Assembly: GCF_021026195.1 (NCBI RefSeq)
Contig: NZ_JAJNCT010000009.1
Span: forward strand, 124,001-188,000
DNA: 64,000 nucleotides
Direction: 5' to 3'
Origin: Comamonas koreensis
GTDB taxonomy: Bacteria > Pseudomonadota > Gammaproteobacteria > Burkholderiales > Burkholderiaceae_C
The translations under genes were made by a program, and so were the position numbers. The notes below the pieces were generated by a model, which was not told the origin of the DNA, did not search any database, and was given only the letters and a program-made list of their open reading frames with translations. Position 1 is the stretch's first letter; each line of letters opens with the position of its first letter. Positions 61,708-64,000 of this stretch are shown one piece after another.

Positions 61708-61948
61708 GAAAAACCCGTAAGCCGGCCGCCTGCGGCGGCGCTTTGCCTCTGCAGGTGGTTGACTCGCCATGCTGGCAATGCAGCCTGCTTGGCGCCACCG
61801 GGGCAAAAAACTGGCATGCTATGGGGTTTGGCGTGCAGCCCGTCACTTTGTCCTGGAGCCTCTCCAGGCTGGCGGACGGCCACCATGATCGGCAGCGGCT
61901 CCCCCACAGGACGCTGCTGTCCCTGTTGCCAACTGAAGGATTAGTCCC

Positions 61949-63049
61949 GTGTCCCCCTCTTCCCTGACCTTTGCCGTCACCCCATCGAGCCAGCCACGCA
62001 GCGCCCAAGAGCGCGCCAAGATTCTGGACAACCCGGGTTTTGGTCTGCACTTCACCGACCACATGGTATCGGTGCACTGGGACAAAGAGGGCGGCTGGCG
62101 CGATGCGGCCGTGACCCCTTACGGCCCGATTGCGCTGGACCCTGCGGCCGCCGTGCTGCACTACGGCCAGGAAATCTTTGAAGGCATCAAGGCCTACCGC
62201 CATGCGGACGGTTCGGTCTGGACCTTCCGCCCCCAAGCCAATGCCGAGCGCCTGCAACGCTCCGCCCGCCGCCTGGCCCTGCCTGAGCTGCCGGTCGACA
62301 TCTTTGTGGAATCGCTCAAGCAGATCATCGCCGTGGACAAGGACTGGGTGCCCAGCGGCAACGAAGCCAGCCTGTACCTGCGCCCCTTCATGATCGGTGA
62401 CGAAGTCTTCCTGGGCGTACGCAGCGCCCACAAGGCCACCTACTACGTGATCGCCTGCCCAGCAGGCCCTTACTTTGCCAAGGGCGTGGCGCCCGTGGCG
62501 ATCTGGCTGTCCACCGACTTTGCCCGCGCGGCCAAGGGCGGCACCGGCGCCGCCAAGTGCGGCGGCAACTATGCCGCTTCGCTGCTGCCCCAGCAGCAAG
62601 CCCAGGACAACGGCTGCTCGCAGGTGCTGTTCCTCGATCCTGCCGAAGGCAAGTACCTGGAAGAGCTGGGCGGCATGAATGTGTTCCTGGTCTACGGCAA
62701 GCAAAACAAGCTGGTCACCCCTGCGCTGTCCGGCAGTATTCTGGAAGGCATCACGCGCGACTCGCTGCTGCAACTGGCGCGCGACCGTGGCATGGTGGTC
62801 GAAGAGCGCAAGATCGCTGTTGACGAGTGGAAGCAAGGCGTGGCCTCCGGTGAGATCACCGAAGTGTTTGCCTGCGGTACCGCTGCCGTCATCACCCCCA
62901 TCGGCCAGCTCAAGGGCGAAGGCTTCTCGGTGGGCGACCTGTCGGCCCCGGCTGGCGAAGTCACGATGGCCCTGCGCAAGGAACTGACCGACATCCAGTA
63001 CGGCCGCGCCCCTGACCGCCACGGCTGGCTGGTGCGTCTGGACGCCTGA
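61949..63049 (+). CDS. ilvE: branched-chain amino acid aminotransferase
   Basis: PLP fold-type IV aminotransferase of 366 aa, making leucine, isoleucine and valine from their 2-oxo acids with glutamate. The PLP Lys is in GAAKCGGNYAAS, and LHYGQEIFEGIKAYR and the GEITEVFACGTAAVITPIGQ segment are typical of the long IlvE class. It begins with GTG, eight bases after AAGGA. Monocistronic with terminator at 63069-63098. The 240 bases before it hold no recognisable gene. Confidence 0.95.
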   Translation: MSPSSLTFAVTPSSQPRSAQERAKILDNPGFGLHFTDHMVSVHWDKEGGWRDAAVTPYGPIALDPAAAVLHYGQEIFEGIKAYRHADGSVWTFRPQANAERLQRSARRLALPELPVDIFVESLKQIIAVDKDWVPSGNEASLYLRPFMIGDEVFLGVRSAHKATYYVIACPAGPYFAKGVAPVAIWLSTDFARAAKGGTGAAKCGGNYAASLLPQQQAQDNGCSQVLFLDPAEGKYLEELGGMNVFLVYGKQNKLVTPALSGSILEGITRDSLLQLARDRGMVVEERKIAVDEWKQGVASGEITEVFACGTAAVITPIGQLKGEGFSVGDLSAPAGEVTMALRKELTDIQYGRAPDRHGWLVRLDA

Positions 63050-63068
63050 TCCGTCCGCGATAAACGCC

Positions 63069-63098
63069 AAAAGGGCCGCACAGTGTGCGGCCCTTTTT
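63069..63098. terminator. bidirectional terminator after ilvE
   Basis: AAAAGGGCCGCAC-AGT-GTGCGGCCCTTTT with T and A runs at both ends; a perfect 13-bp stem serving ilvE and the convergent dadA-like gene. Confidence 0.93.
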
Positions 63099-63119
63099 CA
63101 TGGCGTTGTCCGTTGCCGT

Positions 63120-64000
63120 TCAGGCGGCGACTGCGGCCCGGCGCTTGCTGTCGCTCTCGAAGCCATAGAAGCCAAAGCGCATGTCCGGCATGCGGCCGCT
63201 CACCAGCTCGGCCATGGCCTTGCCGCTGCCGGCGCCATGGGTCCAGCCCAGGGTGCCGTGGCCGGCATTGATCCAGAGCTTGCCGATCTTGGTGCGGCCA
63301 ATGAACGGGATATTGGTGGGGGTGGCAGGACGCAGGCCGGTCCAGAACTGCGGGTTGCCGCCCTGCTCGGGCAGGCGGGTGTCGCAGACGCCGGGCATCA
63401 GCTCCTCGATGCGGCGCGCCAGCATATGGCAGCGGGCCTTGGCCAGCGGGCTGTCCAGCGAGCTGTCAAAACCGTTGAGCTCGATGGTGCCGGCCACGCG
63501 CAGCTGGTTGCCCAGGCGGCTCATGGCCAGCTTGTTGCCATCATCGATGCAGCTGACAAAGGGCGCGGCCTCGGGCTTGAGGATCGGCAGAGTGGCGCTG
63601 TAGCCCTTGCCGGGGTAGATGGCGACGTTCAGGCCCACGGTACGCAGCAACGGTGCGGTGTAGCTGCCGCAGGCGACGATGACGGCATCGCCCTGCAGGG
63701 TTCGGGGGCTGCTGTCTGCGCCCGCTGCGGTGGCGCGCACGGTGACCGAATCGATCGCGCCGCCCGCCACATTCAGCCGCTCGACCCGGTGGTTGTAGAG
63801 AAACTGCACACCGCCCTGGGCGCAGAGCTGGGCGAGCTTTTGCGTGAACACGCGGGCGTCGCCGCTTTCATCGCTTTCGGTAAATGTGCCACCCTTGATC
63901 TGCGCGGCATAGGGCTTGAAGGCGGGCTCGATCTTCAAAAACTCTTCGGTACTGACCATGCGGCGGTTCACACCGTACTGGCGCATCAGATCGACGGCCA
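63120..64000 (-). CDS. dadA: D-amino-acid dehydrogenase, 3' part (runs off window)
   Basis: C-terminal about 293 residues of a flavoprotein oxidising D-amino acids (D-alanine in alanine catabolism). Visible parts are GGTFTESDESGDARVFTQKL, YPGKGYSATLPIL, and the end WINAGHGTLGWTHGAGSGKA then MAELVSG, which match DadA. The N-terminal FAD Rossmann part and start lie beyond base 64000; the frame stays open to the edge. It reads leftward toward the shared terminator with ilvE. The internal ATG at 63986 is not the real start. Confidence 0.92.
   Translation of the reverse strand, partial: AVDLMRQYGVNRRMVSTEEFLKIEPAFKPYAAQIKGGTFTESDESGDARVFTQKLAQLCAQGGVQFLYNHRVERLNVAGGAIDSVTVRATAAGADSSPRTLQGDAVIVACGSYTAPLLRTVGLNVAIYPGKGYSATLPILKPEAAPFVSCIDDGNKLAMSRLGNQLRVAGTIELNGFDSSLDSPLAKARCHMLARRIEELMPGVCDTRLPEQGGNPQFWTGLRPATPTNIPFIGRTKIGKLWINAGHGTLGWTHGAGSGKAMAELVSGRMPDMRFGFYGFESDSKRRAAVAA

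Noticed and set aside
61708..61948. Possible small gene between the hydrolase-fold protein and ilvE
   Set aside because: Short frames exist in several phases but none has a ribosome site, family motif or consistent codon use; I see only leader sequence.

Overview
The window is high-GC DNA from a Betaproteobacterium, most probably Comamonadaceae (Comamonas or a close relative). This rests on GC-rich coding bias, the porin-glnK-amtB nitrogen operon, a ProQ protein with a long Ala/Pro-rich N-terminus, and the many binding-protein-dependent importers paired with oxidoreductases. It is chromosomal in character. No rRNA, tRNA, CRISPR array, phage or transposase gene was seen. Genes are tightly packed on both strands, and most open frames opposite them are GC shadows.

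Layout. 5-1099: RNA chaperone ProQ. 1335-13368: a metabolic island that I regard as the most interesting part. Leftward it encodes a heme-oxygenase-like diiron protein, an aldehyde dehydrogenase, a GlcG/HbpS protein, a ferredoxin-type FAD reductase and an atypical short-chain dehydrogenase. Rightward it encodes two small 2Fe-2S ferredoxins around an unknown small protein, a TauE/SafE-type transporter and an ornithine-cyclodeaminase-like protein. A GntR regulator, a small protein, a multi-pass carrier and a gamma-glutamyltransferase-family hydrolase complete it. A GTATACAGTATAC-like sequence recurs in every promoter region of the island and is the probable GntR operator. 13375-16843: glycolate oxidase subunits GlcF and GlcE (no GlcD here) and an SMP-30/gluconolactonase. 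16919-19727: an Lrp regulator divergent from a three-domain cysteine desulfurase/metallo-beta-lactamase/rhodanese fusion. 19821-22314: TorF-type porin, GlnK and AmtB, preceded by a clear sigma-54 promoter and an NtrC-like palindrome. 22636-24180: ComM.

24326-30786: a complete branched-chain-amino-acid-type ABC importer followed by an AhpD-like protein and a luciferase-like FMN monooxygenase. 30787-31488: a scarred junction with an XRE regulator, a gene relic and a duplicated terminator region. 31489-42042: LysR regulator, FAD monooxygenase, a complete oligopeptide-type ABC importer, an acyl hydrolase and two AhpD/CMD proteins as one long leftward operon. Both regions follow the same plan: import an organic compound, oxygenate it with a flavoenzyme, and handle the products with AhpD-fold proteins.

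42250-43458: stand-alone trpB. 43549-46696: a DUF2868 membrane protein with a DUF3482 GTPase-like partner. 46841-47197: small exported protein. 47245-50472: a fused LivH-LivM permease and its binding protein without ATPase genes. 50769-59219: a polyamine-type ABC importer (fused permease) with an FAD D-2-hydroxyacid dehydrogenase-like enzyme, a DapA-like lyase, an FMN L-2-hydroxyacid oxidase and an IclR regulator. 59377-64000: ferredoxin-NADP reductase, flavin reductase, an alpha/beta-hydrolase-fold protein lacking its nucleophile, branched-chain aminotransferase IlvE, and the 3' part of a D-amino-acid dehydrogenase that runs off the window.
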